Position numbers and translations under genes: made by a program. 64,000 nt of DNA, taken from assembly GCA_900759445.1 (NCBI GenBank), contig CAAEVH010000002.1, forward strand, positions 62,001 to 126,000, in the 5' to 3' direction. The notes beneath the pieces were generated by a model that worked only from the letters and a program-made list of their open reading frames with translations, searched no databases and had not been told where the DNA came from. This DNA is from an uncultured Raoultella sp. (lineage in GTDB: Bacteria > Pseudomonadota > Gammaproteobacteria > Enterobacterales > Enterobacteriaceae). Of the stretch, positions 38,280-48,419 are shown piece after piece (positions within the stretch are counted from its first letter, which is position 1; each line of letters starts with the position of its first letter).

Positions 38280-38921
38280 TTATTCTGATTCATCTTTGTC
38301 TTCGTCCTGCACCGGCTTATTGGCGGTGAGCAGGAAGGGCGATTGCTGCCAGCGGGTGCGCTTGCCCTGCAGCAGCGTGCGGGTCAGCACCACGCCGATA
38401 GCCAGTGACAGCAGCAGCATCAGACGTAAAATATTGGTGGTATTATCCACCTGTTTCGCCTCGGTGGCTAACGTATGGGTATCCAGCGTCAGGCGCAGGT
38501 AGCCCAGCGGCCCGTTTTTACCCTGAATCGGCTCCACGATCTGCTGATTGAAGTAACCGCCCGCTTTTTTGCCGTCCAGCGCCAGCCTGTCGCGCACGTT
38601 GACCCCTTCGCCCGAGCGAGCGACCAGATCGCCCTGGTCATCATAGACTCCGGCATCGAGGACCCGGCTCTGGCGGGTCAGCAGCTCCAGCAGCTCACCG
38701 ATCCGTTTTTCATCAGGGGTCTCGCTGCGCATCATTGGCGCCAGATTCAGCGTAACCTGCTGCGCAAGAGTGCGAGCCAGTTCTTCTAACTGTGGATTAC
38801 GTTGCTTTTGGCTGTTCTGGCTGAACCACGACGCTCCCTGCATCAGGGCAACGAGAAGCGCGAGGCAGATAAGAACAATGACGGCGCGATGCAGTCGGAA
38901 TTTCAGTTTTGCGCGTACCAT
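38280..38921 (-). CDS. ytjB: Membrane protein YtjB (Smp)
   Basis: The 213-residue protein has an N-terminal membrane helix ([15 protein letters not shown]), a periplasmic domain of about 120 residues and a second helix ([15 protein letters not shown]) before a cytoplasmic tail rich in acidic residues. The layout resembles sensor-like extracytoplasmic domains. Function is unknown. It is divergent from serB and forms an operon with lplA, as in E. coli. Confidence 0.92.
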   Translation of the reverse strand: MVRAKLKFRLHRAVIVLICLALLVALMQGASWFSQNSQKQRNPQLEELARTLAQQVTLNLAPMMRSETPDEKRIGELLELLTRQSRVLDAGVYDDQGDLVARSGEGVNVRDRLALDGKKAGGYFNQQIVEPIQGKNGPLGYLRLTLDTHTLATEAKQVDNTTNILRLMLLLSLAIGVVLTRTLLQGKRTRWQQSPFLLTANKPVQDEDKDESE

Positions 38922-39024
38922 ATTCCACCTTTAATATTTACAGCTTAATGTTGCCAGAAGCGCTGGTTACAAGGTAGCCTCATGCGTTATTTTCCTGGCC
39001 TGAATAAAGAAATGTGGAGCCGTA

Positions 39025-39996
39025 ATGCCAAACAGTTTGACCTGGTGCGATCTGCCCGAAGATGTTTCCCTGTGGCCTGGATTACCGCTTTCGCTGAGCG
39101 GTGATGAGGTCATGCCGCTGGATTATCATGCCGGACGCAGCGGCTGGCTGCTCTACGGGCGCGGCCTTGATAAACGCCGGCTGACGGCCTGGCAGCGTGA
39201 GCTGGGAGCGGCGCTGGTTATCGTTGCCTCCTGGGTTGTCGAAGATTATCAGGTTATTCGTCTGGCGGGCTCTCTGACGCTGCGGGCAACCCGGCTGGCG
39301 CACGAAGCGGGGCTGGATGTCGCCCCGCTGGGGAAAATCCCGCATCTGCGCACGCCTGGGCTGCTGGTGATGGATATGGACTCCACGGCGATTCAAATCG
39401 AGTGCATTGACGAAATCGCCAAACTGGCCGGAACCGGCGAAATGGTGTCGGAAGTGACCGAACGGGCGATGCGCGGTGAGCTGGACTTCACTGCCAGCCT
39501 GCGTCAGCGGGTGGCGACGTTGAAAGATGCCGATGCCAATATTCTGCTGCAGGTGCGTGAATCGCTACCGCTGATGCCGGGGCTGGCGCAGCTGGTGCTG
39601 AAGCTGGAGACGCTGGGCTGGAAAGTCGCGATTGCCTCCGGCGGATTCACCTTCTTCGCCGAATACCTGCGCGACAAGCTGCATCTTGACGCCGTGGTCG
39701 CCAATGAGCTGGAGATTATGGACGGCAAGCTGACCGGAAACGTCATTGGCGATATTGTCGATGCCAAATATAAAGCCGCCACGCTGCGAAAACTGGCGGA
39801 AAAATATGCAATCCCGCCGGCGCAGACCGTGGCGATCGGCGATGGCGCCAACGATCTTCCGATGATCAAAGCGGCGGGGCTGGGGATCGCGTATCATGCT
39901 AAGCCAAAAGTGAATGAGCAGGCGGAAGTGACGATCCGTCACGCTGACCTGATGGGAGTCTTCTGTATTCTCTCAGGCAGCATGAATCAAAAGTAA
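39025..39996 (+). CDS. serB: Phosphoserine phosphatase SerB
   Basis: The 323-residue HAD enzyme catalyses the last step of serine synthesis. The nucleophile motif is DMDST (Asp117), with the Ser motif IASGGFTFF and the Mg-binding GDGANDLPM. An N-terminal ACT-like regulatory region of about 105 residues precedes the catalytic domain. It starts the serB-radA-nadR run, 10 bp before radA. Confidence 0.97.
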   Translation: MPNSLTWCDLPEDVSLWPGLPLSLSGDEVMPLDYHAGRSGWLLYGRGLDKRRLTAWQRELGAALVIVASWVVEDYQVIRLAGSLTLRATRLAHEAGLDVAPLGKIPHLRTPGLLVMDMDSTAIQIECIDEIAKLAGTGEMVSEVTERAMRGELDFTASLRQRVATLKDADANILLQVRESLPLMPGLAQLVLKLETLGWKVAIASGGFTFFAEYLRDKLHLDAVVANELEIMDGKLTGNVIGDIVDAKYKAATLRKLAEKYAIPPAQTVAIGDGANDLPMIKAAGLGIAYHAKPKVNEQAEVTIRHADLMGVFCILSGSMNQK

Positions 39997-40006
39997 GAGG
40001 TAACAC

Positions 40007-41389
40007 GTGGCGAAAGCTCCAAAACGCGCATTTGTCTGTAATGAATGTGGTGCGGATTACCCGCGCTGGCAGGGGCAGTGCAGCGCCTGTCATGCCTGGA
40101 ATACCATCACTGAGGTGCGTATTGCCGCTTCGCCGCAGGTGGCGAGAAACGAGCGTCTGACGGGCTACGCCGGGAATGCCGGCGCGTCGAAGGTGCAAAA
40201 GCTGTCGGAGATCTGCCTTGAGGCGCTACCGCGTTTCTCCACCGGTTTTAAAGAGTTTGACCGCGTGCTCGGCGGTGGCGTGGTGCCGGGCAGCGCTATT
40301 CTGATTGGCGGCAGTCCGGGGGCGGGTAAATCGACGCTGCTGCTGCAGACGCTGTGCCGCCTGTCGGAAAACATGAAAACGCTGTACGTCACCGGGGAAG
40401 AGTCGTTGCAGCAGGTGGCGATGCGCGCTCATCGCCTGGGGCTGCCGACCGCTAATCTCAATATGCTCTCCGAGACCAGCATTGAACAAATCTGCCAGAT
40501 AGCCGATGACGAAAAGCCGCAGCTGATGGTTATCGACTCGATCCAGGTGATGCATATGGCTGACGTTCAGTCGTCGCCTGGCAGCGTCGCCCAGGTACGC
40601 GAAACGGCGGCTTATCTGACCCGTTTTGCGAAAACGCGCGATGTCGCGATCATCATGGTCGGTCATGTGACCAAAGATGGCTCTCTGGCCGGGCCAAAGG
40701 TGCTGGAGCACTGTATTGACTGCTCGGTGCTGCTGGATGGCGATGCCGATTCTCGCTTTCGTACCCTGCGCAGCCATAAAAACCGCTTTGGCGCGGTGAA
40801 TGAGCTGGGGGTGTTCGCAATGACCGAGCAGGGGCTGCGTGAAATCAGTAACCCTTCGGCGATTTTTCTCAGCCGCGGCGATGAAGTGACTTCCGGCAGC
40901 TCGGTGATGGTGGTCTGGGAAGGCACCCGTCCTCTGCTGGTGGAGATTCAGGCGCTGGTCGATCATTCAATGATGTCTAACCCGCGTCGCGTCGCGGTAG
41001 GGCTGGAGCAGAATCGCCTGGCGATTTTGCTGGCGGTACTGCACCGTCACGGCGGCCTGCAGATGGCCGATCAGGACGTTTTTGTTAACGTCGTCGGCGG
41101 GGTGAAGGTAGCGGAAACCAGCGCCGACCTGGCGCTGCTGCTGGCGATGGTTTCCAGTCTGCGCGATCGTCCGCTGCCGCACGATCTGGTGGTGTTTGGT
41201 GAAGTGGGACTGTCCGGCGAAATCCGTCCGGTGCCCAGCGGCCAGGAGCGCATCTCCGAGGCGGCGAAACATGGTTTTCGTCGCGCCATCGTCCCGGCAG
41301 CCAACGTGCCGAAAAAAGCACCAGAAGGGATGCAAATCTTTGGTGTGAAAAAGCTTTCAGACGCGCTAAGCGTGTTTGACGACTTATAA
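40007..41389 (+). CDS. radA: DNA repair protein RadA
   Basis: A GTG start at 40007 (AAGAGGT upstream) gives 460 residues. An N-terminal C4 zinc finger uses Cys11, Cys14, Cys25 and Cys28. Walker A is GGSPGAGKST (101-110), and the KNRFG motif typical of RadA precedes a Lon-like C-terminal domain. RadA is a hexameric branch-migration helicase acting with RecA. It likely shares a transcript with serB. Confidence 0.97.
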   Translation: MAKAPKRAFVCNECGADYPRWQGQCSACHAWNTITEVRIAASPQVARNERLTGYAGNAGASKVQKLSEICLEALPRFSTGFKEFDRVLGGGVVPGSAILIGGSPGAGKSTLLLQTLCRLSENMKTLYVTGEESLQQVAMRAHRLGLPTANLNMLSETSIEQICQIADDEKPQLMVIDSIQVMHMADVQSSPGSVAQVRETAAYLTRFAKTRDVAIIMVGHVTKDGSLAGPKVLEHCIDCSVLLDGDADSRFRTLRSHKNRFGAVNELGVFAMTEQGLREISNPSAIFLSRGDEVTSGSSVMVVWEGTRPLLVEIQALVDHSMMSNPRRVAVGLEQNRLAILLAVLHRHGGLQMADQDVFVNVVGGVKVAETSADLALLLAMVSSLRDRPLPHDLVVFGEVGLSGEIRPVPSGQERISEAAKHGFRRAIVPAANVPKKAPEGMQIFGVKKLSDALSVFDDL

Positions 41390-41537
41390 TTAAATACCCG
41401 CCGCCTGTTCGGCGGCAGAGGGCTGGCCGCGTGGGGCCGTATGAATGGCTGAGTTGCTTCCGTTCATCGGGCTTCGCCCGCCTGCTTCCCGTAACCAACA
41501 GGGTATTTCTTCAGTTTTGCTAAAGCAGGAGGCTCTT

Positions 41538-42770
41538 GTGTCATCTTTCGACTATCTCAAAACCGCGATTAAGCAAAAGGGCTGTACGCTGCAACAGGTC
41601 GCGGAAGCCAGCGGAATGACCAAAGGCTATTTGAGCCAGCTGCTGAATGCCAAAATCAAAAGCCCAAGCGCGCAGAAGCTGGAAGCCCTGCACCGTTTTC
41701 TTGGCCTGGAATTCCCGCGTCGGCAAAAGAGCGTCGGCGTGGTATTTGGTAAGTTCTATCCGCTGCACACCGGACATATCTATCTGATTCAGCGCGCCTG
41801 TAGCCAGGTGGATGAGCTGCATATCATCATGGGTTACGACGATACGCGCGATCGTCAGCTGTTTGAAGACAGCGCGATGTCGCAACAGCCGACGGTATCC
41901 GATCGTCTGCGCTGGCTGCTGCAAACCTTCAAGTATCAGAAAAATATCCGTATTCATGCGTTTAATGAAGAGGGGATGGAACCTTATCCCCACGGCTGGG
42001 ACGTCTGGAGCCGCGGGATCCGCGCATTTATGAGCGATAAAGGGATCCAGCCGAACTGGATCTACACCTCGGAAGAGGCGGATGCGCAGCAATATCTGCA
42101 GCATCTGGCGATCGAAACCGTGCTGATCGATCCGAAACGAACCTTTATGAGCATCAGCGGCGGACAGATCCGTGAAAACCCGTTCCGCTACTGGGAGTAC
42201 ATCCCGACGGAAGTGAAACCGTTCTTCGTGCGTACGGTGGCGATTCTTGGCGGCGAATCGAGCGGGAAATCGACGCTGGTCAATAAGCTCGCGAATATCT
42301 TTAACACCACCAGCGCCTGGGAGTATGGTCGCGATTACGTCTTCTCGCACCTCGGCGGCGATGAGATGGCGCTACAGTATTCCGACTATGACAAAATTGC
42401 GCTTGGCCACGCGCAGTATATTGATTTTGCGGTTAAATATGCCAATAAGGTGGCGTTTATCGACACCGATTTCGTCAGCACCCAGGCCTTTTGCCTGAAG
42501 TATGAAGGGCGTGAACATCCCTTCGTGCAGGCGCTGATCGATGAGTACCGTTTTGATCTGGTGATTCTGCTGGAGAACAATACCCCGTGGGTGGCCGATG
42601 GTTTACGCAGCCTCGGCAGTTCGGTGGATCGCAAGGAGTTCCAGACGCTGCTGGTGTCGCTGCTCAAAGAAAATGAGATCGACTTTGTGCATGTGAAAGA
42701 GTCGGATTACGACACGCGCTTTCTGCGCTGCGTTGATCTGGTCAAGCAGCTGATGGGGGAGCCGGGCTAA
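41538..42770 (+). CDS. nadR: NadR: NAD repressor, NMN adenylyltransferase and ribosylnicotinamide kinase
   Basis: A GTG start at 41538 with AGGAGG upstream gives 410 residues, as in E. coli. The domains are a Cro-like HTH (about 1-55), an NMN adenylyltransferase domain with GKFYPLHTGH (71-80) and a C-terminal RN kinase with P-loop GGESSGKST (238-246). It represses NAD synthesis genes when NAD is high and salvages nicotinamide riboside. The frame is open upstream, but that start lacks support. A strong terminator follows. Confidence 0.97.
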   Translation: MSSFDYLKTAIKQKGCTLQQVAEASGMTKGYLSQLLNAKIKSPSAQKLEALHRFLGLEFPRRQKSVGVVFGKFYPLHTGHIYLIQRACSQVDELHIIMGYDDTRDRQLFEDSAMSQQPTVSDRLRWLLQTFKYQKNIRIHAFNEEGMEPYPHGWDVWSRGIRAFMSDKGIQPNWIYTSEEADAQQYLQHLAIETVLIDPKRTFMSISGGQIRENPFRYWEYIPTEVKPFFVRTVAILGGESSGKSTLVNKLANIFNTTSAWEYGRDYVFSHLGGDEMALQYSDYDKIALGHAQYIDFAVKYANKVAFIDTDFVSTQAFCLKYEGREHPFVQALIDEYRFDLVILLENNTPWVADGLRSLGSSVDRKEFQTLLVSLLKENEIDFVHVKESDYDTRFLRCVDLVKQLMGEPG

Positions 42771-42805
42771 CCACCGCCAGAGGAGTTCTGGCGCGCGCTG
42801 AGCAT

Positions 42806-42838
42806 AAAAAAACGGGTGGCCTGGGCCACCCGTTTTTA
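42806..42838. terminator. Bidirectional terminator between nadR and ettA
   Basis: ACGGGTGGC (42812-42820) pairs with GCCACCCGT (42825-42833), with an A-run on one side and a T-run on the other. It serves both convergent genes. Confidence 0.9.
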
Positions 42839-44506
42839 TTACTTCGCAATACGCTTGTACTTGATACGCTTTGGCTCCAGCGCATCGGCGCCGAGGGTGC
42901 GTTTCTTGTACTCTTCGTACTCGGTGAAGTTACCTTCGAAGAATTCGACTTTACCTTCATCCTGGTAATCCAGAATGTGGGTCGCGATACGGTCGAGGAA
43001 CCAACGGTCATGCGAGATAACCATCGCACATCCCGGGAACTCCAGCAGGGCGTTTTCTAACGCGCGCAGGGTTTCGATATCCAGGTCGTTGGTCGGTTCA
43101 TCGAGCAGCAGCACGTTACCGCCAACCTGCAGCAGCTTAGCGAGGTGCAGACGACCGCGCTCACCGCCGGAAAGTTCGCCCACGCGTTTACCCTGGTCGA
43201 CGCCTTTAAAGTTAAAGCGACCGACGTAGGCGCGGCTAGGCATTTCGGTGTTGCCGATCTTCATGATATCCAGCCCGCCGGAGACTTCTTCCCAGACGGT
43301 TTTGCTGTTATCCATCGCGTCGCGGAACTGATCGACGGAAGCCAGCTTCACGGTTTCACCCAGGGTGATAGAACCGGCATCAGGCTGTTCCTGACCGGAC
43401 ATCATGCGGAACAGGGTCGATTTACCGGCGCCGTTAGGCCCGATAATCCCGACGATTGCCCCTTTCGGTACCGAGAAGGTCAGATCGTCAATCAGCACGC
43501 GGTCGCCGTAAGACTTACGCAGGTTGCTGACTTCAACCACTTTATCCCCCAGACGGGCTCCAGGCGGAATAAACAGTTCGTTGGTTTCGTTACGCTTCTG
43601 GTATTCAACGTTGTTAAGCTCTTCAAAGCGCGCCAGACGGGCTTTGCCCTTAGACTGACGGCCTTTCGCGCCCTGGCGTACCCACTCCAGCTCTTTCTCG
43701 ATGGATTTGCGGCGCGCCGCTTCCTGAGAGGCTTCCTGCGCCAGACGCTGATCTTTCTGCTCCAGCCAGGAGGAGTAGTTGCCTTCCCACGGAATCCCTT
43801 CGCCGCGGTCCAGTTCGAGGATCCAGCCGGCCACGTTATCGAGGAAGTAACGGTCGTGGGTAATCGCCACGACGGTCCCTTCGAAGTCGTGCAGGAAACG
43901 TTCCAGCCAGGCCACGGATTCAGCATCCAGGTGGTTGGTCGGTTCGTCGAGCAGCAGCATGTCTGGTTTTTCCAGCAGCAGGCGGCACAGCGCTACGCGG
44001 CGGCGTTCACCACCGGACAGGTTGGCGATTTTCGCATCCCAGTCCGGCAGACGCAGGGCATCGGCCGCACGTTCCAGCTGCACGTTCAGGTTATGGCCGT
44101 CGTGAGCCTGAATGATCTCTTCAAACTTGCCCTGCTGCGCCGCGAGTTTATCGAAGTCGGCGTCTGGCTCAGCGTATTTGGCATACACCTCATCCAGGCC
44201 TTTCAGCGCGTTAACCACTTCGGCTACCGCTTCTTCTACCGACTCACGTACGGTCTGCTCCGGGTTCAGCTGCGGTTCCTGCGGCAGATAGCCAATTTTC
44301 AGGCCAGGCTGCGGGCGGGCTTCGCCTTCGATGTCGGTATCGATGCCGGCCATAATACGTAACAGGGTAGATTTACCGGCACCGTTCAGACCGAGAACGC
44401 CGATCTTCGCGCCAGGGAAGAAGCTCAGGGAGATATTTTTCAAAATATGACGTTTCGGCGGAACCACTTTGCCGACACGATGCATGGTATAAACGAATTG
44501 AGCCAC
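42839..44506 (-). CDS. ettA: Energy-dependent translational throttle protein EttA
   Basis: A GTG start at 44506 gives 555 residues, as in E. coli. It is a soluble ABC-F protein with two ATPase domains. Walker A motifs are GLNGAGKST and GPNGAGKST, with LSGGE signatures in both. The arm and the P-site tRNA interaction linker lie between them. EttA gates entry into elongation according to ATP/ADP ratio. It was formerly called yjjK. Confidence 0.97.
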   Translation of the reverse strand: MAQFVYTMHRVGKVVPPKRHILKNISLSFFPGAKIGVLGLNGAGKSTLLRIMAGIDTDIEGEARPQPGLKIGYLPQEPQLNPEQTVRESVEEAVAEVVNALKGLDEVYAKYAEPDADFDKLAAQQGKFEEIIQAHDGHNLNVQLERAADALRLPDWDAKIANLSGGERRRVALCRLLLEKPDMLLLDEPTNHLDAESVAWLERFLHDFEGTVVAITHDRYFLDNVAGWILELDRGEGIPWEGNYSSWLEQKDQRLAQEASQEAARRKSIEKELEWVRQGAKGRQSKGKARLARFEELNNVEYQKRNETNELFIPPGARLGDKVVEVSNLRKSYGDRVLIDDLTFSVPKGAIVGIIGPNGAGKSTLFRMMSGQEQPDAGSITLGETVKLASVDQFRDAMDNSKTVWEEVSGGLDIMKIGNTEMPSRAYVGRFNFKGVDQGKRVGELSGGERGRLHLAKLLQVGGNVLLLDEPTNDLDIETLRALENALLEFPGCAMVISHDRWFLDRIATHILDYQDEGKVEFFEGNFTEYEEYKKRTLGADALEPKRIKYKRIAK

Positions 44507-44739
44507 GGTGGACTTCGCCTCTTTTATTTTGATGAATAGTTTTCAAAGGCGAAGTGTAGCCTTTTTCACGCGTTAAGCCCAGAGAGGCGATGGGATTCAC
44601 AGAAGAGTAAAAAAATGTCCAGGACGTGGCACGTTTGGCGTTGTCTGGTTAGCATATCTATAGCGACACTGGGACATTTAAAAAGCGGCATGATGCTGCT
44701 CTGATGTAGTGAGATGTACTTTTAACAGAGGAAGAGCTT

Positions 44740-46677
44740 GTGGAAAAAGCCAAAACGATGGCATGGCGTCTTCTGGCGGCCAGCGTGAGTCTGCTGACGC
44801 TCAGCCAGTTGGCACATGCGGATTCACTGGATGAACAGCGCAGCCGCTACGCTCAAATTAAGCAGGCATGGGATAGCCGGCAGATGTCCGTTGTCGAACA
44901 GCTTATGCCTACGCTGACCACCTATCCGCTGTACCCCTATCTTCAGTACCGGCAGATCACCGACGATCTGATGAACCAGCCGACGCTGGTGGTGAAAAAC
45001 TTCATTGAAGCGAACCCGACGCTGCCGCCGGCGCGCACCCTGAAATCGCGCTTTGTTAACGAGCTGGCGCGGCGTACCGACTGGAGCGGACTGCTGGCGT
45101 TTAGCCCGGAAAAACCCGCCAGCACCGAAGCGCAATGTAATTACTACTATGCGAAGCTGAGCGTGGGCCAGGCGCAGGAAGCCTGGGACGGCGCGAAAAC
45201 GCTGTGGCTGAGCGGTAAAAGCCAGCCTAATGCCTGCGATGCGCTGTTTAGCGCCTGGCGTTCCTCAGGCAAGCAGGATCCGTTGGCATATCTTGAGCGT
45301 ATCCGCCTGGCGATGAAGGCGGGTAACACCGGCCTGGTCAGCGTGCTGGCGCAGCAGATGCCGCCTGAATACCAGACGATTTCGTCAGCGGTGGTGGCGC
45401 TGGCAAACGATCCGAATACCGTGATGACCTTCGCCCGTACCACCGGGGCGACGGACTTCACCCGCCAGATGGCGGCGGTGGCCTTCGCCAGCGTGGCGCG
45501 CCAGGATGTCGAAAACGCCCGGCTGATGATTCCGTCATTGGTGCAGGCACAGAAGCTGAATGAAGATCAAACCCAGGAGCTGCGGGATATCGTTGCCTGG
45601 CGCCTGATGGGCAACGATGTGACCGAAGAGCAGGCCGTCTGGCGCGATGACGCTATTATGCGCTCGCAATCCACTGCGCTAGTAGAGCGCCGGGTGCGAA
45701 TGGCGCTGGGCGCCGGGGACCGCCACGGGTTGAATACCTGGCTGGCGCGCCTGCCGATGGAAGCGAAAGAGAAAGATGAGTGGCGCTATTGGCAGGCGGA
45801 TCTGCTGCTGGAGCGCGGGCGTGACGACGAAGCAAAAGCGATCCTCCGTTCGTTGATGCAGCAGCGCGGGTTCTACCCGATGATTGCCGCTCAGCGTCTG
45901 GGAGAGGATTTCACCTTCCGGATCGATAAAGCGCCAGAGGATCTCGATCCTGCGCTGACCTCCGGGCCGGAAATGGCCCGGGTACGCGAGTTGATGTTCT
46001 GGAATATGGACAACACCGCCCGCAGCGAATGGGCAAATCTGGTGACCAGCCGGACGAAAGATCAGCAGGCGCAGCTGGCGCGCTATGCATTCAACCAGCA
46101 CTGGTGGGATCTCAGCGTTCAGGCGACCATCGCCGGGAAGCTGTGGGACCAGCTGGAAGAACGCTTCCCGCTGGCCTACAACGATCTCTTCGCGCGCTAT
46201 ATCAGCGGCAAAGCTATCCCGCAGAGCTATGCGATGGCGATTGCTCGCCAGGAGAGCGCGTGGAACCCGAAAGTCCGCTCTCCGGTTGGCGCCAGCGGCC
46301 TGATGCAAATCATGCCGGGTACGGCGACCCATACGGTGAGTATGTTCAGTATCCCTGGCTACAGCAGCCCGTCGCAGCTGCTGGATCCCGAGACCAATAT
46401 CAATATCGGCACCAGCTATCTGCAGTATGTTTACCAGCAGTTTGGCAATAACCGCATCTATGCTTCCGCGGCCTACAACGCCGGTCCGGGGCGGGTTCGG
46501 ACCTGGCAGGGCAATAGCGCCGGGCGAATCGATGCGGTGGCATTTATCGAGAGTATCCCGTTCTCGGAAACGCGGGGTTATGTGAAGAACGTGCTCTCCT
46601 ACGATGCCTATTACCGTTACTTTATGGGGCAGAAAGCCCCCATGCTGAGCGATGCAGAGTGGCAGCAGCGTTACTGA
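44740..46677 (+). CDS. slt: Soluble lytic murein transglycosylase Slt70
   Basis: A GTG start at 44740 gives 645 residues with a signal peptide ending around HADS (residue 27). The superhelical U and L domains (about 30-475) form the ring. The C-terminal lysozyme-like domain has the catalytic Glu505 in ARQESAWNP, and GLMQIMPGTA and AYNAGPGRV follow. It cleaves peptidoglycan to 1,6-anhydromuropeptides in the periplasm. It is followed by trpR as in E. coli. Confidence 0.97.
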   Translation: MEKAKTMAWRLLAASVSLLTLSQLAHADSLDEQRSRYAQIKQAWDSRQMSVVEQLMPTLTTYPLYPYLQYRQITDDLMNQPTLVVKNFIEANPTLPPARTLKSRFVNELARRTDWSGLLAFSPEKPASTEAQCNYYYAKLSVGQAQEAWDGAKTLWLSGKSQPNACDALFSAWRSSGKQDPLAYLERIRLAMKAGNTGLVSVLAQQMPPEYQTISSAVVALANDPNTVMTFARTTGATDFTRQMAAVAFASVARQDVENARLMIPSLVQAQKLNEDQTQELRDIVAWRLMGNDVTEEQAVWRDDAIMRSQSTALVERRVRMALGAGDRHGLNTWLARLPMEAKEKDEWRYWQADLLLERGRDDEAKAILRSLMQQRGFYPMIAAQRLGEDFTFRIDKAPEDLDPALTSGPEMARVRELMFWNMDNTARSEWANLVTSRTKDQQAQLARYAFNQHWWDLSVQATIAGKLWDQLEERFPLAYNDLFARYISGKAIPQSYAMAIARQESAWNPKVRSPVGASGLMQIMPGTATHTVSMFSIPGYSSPSQLLDPETNINIGTSYLQYVYQQFGNNRIYASAAYNAGPGRVRTWQGNSAGRIDAVAFIESIPFSETRGYVKNVLSYDAYYRYFMGQKAPMLSDAEWQQRY

Positions 46678-46742
46678 TACTCAGGGATTGCGCGTGACAA
46701 AACGGGCTGAACGCCGCGCTGTGACGCGAAACCCATAGAGTA

Positions 46743-46784
46743 TTGACCGGAGTATGTTATGCTTTGTACTCGTTAATGAGTACA
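46743..46784 (+). promoter_or_regulatory. trpR promoter with trp operator
   Basis: -35 TTGACC (46743-46748) and -10 TACTCG (46767-46772) are 18 bp apart. The palindrome TGTACTCGTTAATGAGTACA (46765-46784) covers the -10 and matches the TrpR operator arms (GTACT/AGTAC). It indicates autoregulation as in E. coli. Confidence 0.85.
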
Positions 46785-46829
46785 TTCGACAGGCGGCCTT
46801 GGTCGCCTGTCTCAACATGGCGGCGTAAC

Positions 46830-47156
46830 ATGACCCAACAATCCCCTTATTCAGCGGCTGTAGCCGAACAGCGTCATCAGGAATGGCTTCGCTTTGTGGC
46901 GTTACTCCAGCAGGCGTACGCCGACGATCTGCATCTGCCATTGCTGCAATTAATGCTGACGCCCGACGAGCGCGAGGCGCTGGGCACGCGCGTACGGATC
47001 ATTGAAGAGTTGCTGCGTGGCGAGATGAGCCAGCGCGAGCTCAAAAGCGAGCTCGGCGCCGGGATTGCCACCATTACCCGTGGTTCTAACAGTCTGAAAT
47101 CCGCGCCACCCGAGCTGCGACAGTGGCTGGAGCAGGCGCTGCTTAACGGTAAATAA
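46830..47156 (+). CDS. trpR: Trp operon repressor TrpR
   Basis: ATG at 46830 ([19 protein letters not shown]) gives 108 residues, as in E. coli. The helix-turn-helix is in [22 protein letters not shown]. It binds tryptophan and represses trp, aroH and its own gene. The frame is open into the operator upstream, which is not coding. The 3' end overlaps convergent yjjX by 14 bp. Confidence 0.97.
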   Translation: MTQQSPYSAAVAEQRHQEWLRFVALLQQAYADDLHLPLLQLMLTPDEREALGTRVRIIEELLRGEMSQRELKSELGAGIATITRGSNSLKSAPPELRQWLEQALLNGK

Positions 47157-47658
47157 GGTTATGGAACGGGCTTAATGCCAGTACTACCGCCTGGTGGTAG
47201 ACGCTGCTGCGCGTGAGCTTCCCGGCGGTAAAGACGCCGATAGCCCCTTCTTTACGGCCAATTTCATCGATGCCGGTATGCTGTGACATCACCGGCCCTA
47301 GAGCTTCCCCGGCACGCACTTTTTCCAGAATCACCGCCGGCAGCGGCAGCGTCGCCGAGCGCGCTTCGCCGCGCTGATGATGATCCTCAATCACTACCCA
47401 GCTAAAAGTGCTGCCTTCGTCGATCCCAGCTTCAATGGCGACCCAGAAGTCGGCATTTGGCTGCACGGCGCGCGCATTGGCGACCCTGTTTCGTGCGCCA
47501 GCACGCGTTTCCTCGTTACCAAACGGCTGTTCCGGCACGCCACTCTCGACGGAGACGGACTCAATGTGGCAGGATCCTTCGCCGAAGATCTCGTTAAAAG
47601 CCTGTAGAATTGCCTGAATTTTGGCGGGATTAGTGGTAGCTGAGACAACATGGTGCAT
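47143..47658 (-). CDS. yjjX: Inosine/xanthosine triphosphatase YjjX
   Basis: ATG at 47658 ([19 protein letters not shown]) gives 171 residues; the TTG two codons upstream is less likely. The NTPase fold shows the SATTNPAK nucleotide-binding start and GVPEQPFG. E. coli YjjX hydrolyses ITP and XTP, preventing misincorporation. Its stop region overlaps trpR by 14 bp tail to tail, so antisense effects are possible. Confidence 0.95.
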   Translation of the reverse strand: MHHVVSATTNPAKIQAILQAFNEIFGEGSCHIESVSVESGVPEQPFGNEETRAGARNRVANARAVQPNADFWVAIEAGIDEGSTFSWVVIEDHHQRGEARSATLPLPAVILEKVRAGEALGPVMSQHTGIDEIGRKEGAIGVFTAGKLTRSSVYHQAVVLALSPFHNLIYR

Positions 47659-47771
47659 AATCAAACAACTCAGAATAAATTTACGTCATCGCAGTATACT
47701 CCAAATCGTTTTCGTTGCAGCGCGCGACGCCGGCAACCGAAATTGTGAAGAGCACAGAACGGAAAAATAGC

Positions 47772-48419
47772 ATGTTACAGGTACACCTTGTTCGCCATGG
47801 CGAAACGCAGTGGAACGCCGAGCGGCGCATTCAGGGCCAGTCAGACAGCCCGTTAACCCCTCACGGCGAGCGCCAGGCCTGGCAGGTCGGCGAACGTGCC
47901 AGAACGCTGGGCATTACGCATATCATTGCCAGCGATTTGGGGCGCACGCGCCGGACGGCAGAGATTATCGCGGAAGCCTGCGGTTGCGATGTCATCCTTG
48001 ATTCACGGCTGCGTGAGCTGGATATGGGGGTTCTTGAAAAACGTCATATCGACTCGCTGAGCGAGGAAGAAGAAGAGTGGCGTCGCCGGTTGGTTGATGG
48101 GACCCCGGACGGCCGTATCCCACAGGGGGAGTCGATGCTGGAGCTGAGCGAGCGTATGCACGCGGCACTGGCGTCCTGCCTGGAACTGCCTGCCGGAAGC
48201 CGGCCGCTGCTGGTGAGCCACGGTATTGCGCTGGGCTGTCTGGTCAGTACGATTCTGGGGCTGCCGGCACACGCGGAACGCCGCCTGCGTCTGCGTAACT
48301 GCTCAATTTCTCGCGTTGATTATCAGCAGAGTCTGTGGCTGGCATCGGGCTGGGTCGTGGAAACCGCGGGGGATGTGTCGCATCTTGACGCCCCCGCGAT
48401 GGATGAACTACAGCGTTAA
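47772..48419 (+). CDS. gpmB: Histidine phosphatase-family protein GpmB (YtjC)
   Basis: ATG at 47772 (MLQVHLVRHGETQWNAERR) gives 215 residues. The catalytic RHGE motif and a second His in VSHGIALG define the histidine phosphatase fold. It was named phosphoglycerate mutase 2 by similarity, but mutase activity is doubtful; a phosphatase role is likely. It overlaps the convergent rob gene by 4 bp. Confidence 0.93.
   Translation: MLQVHLVRHGETQWNAERRIQGQSDSPLTPHGERQAWQVGERARTLGITHIIASDLGRTRRTAEIIAEACGCDVILDSRLRELDMGVLEKRHIDSLSEEEEEWRRRLVDGTPDGRIPQGESMLELSERMHAALASCLELPAGSRPLLVSHGIALGCLVSTILGLPAHAERRLRLRNCSISRVDYQQSLWLASGWVVETAGDVSHLDAPAMDELQR

Noticed and set aside
43145..44362. 405-codon plus-strand frame opposite ettA
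   Set aside because: Antisense of a conserved ABC-F protein; composition matches a codon-bias shadow.
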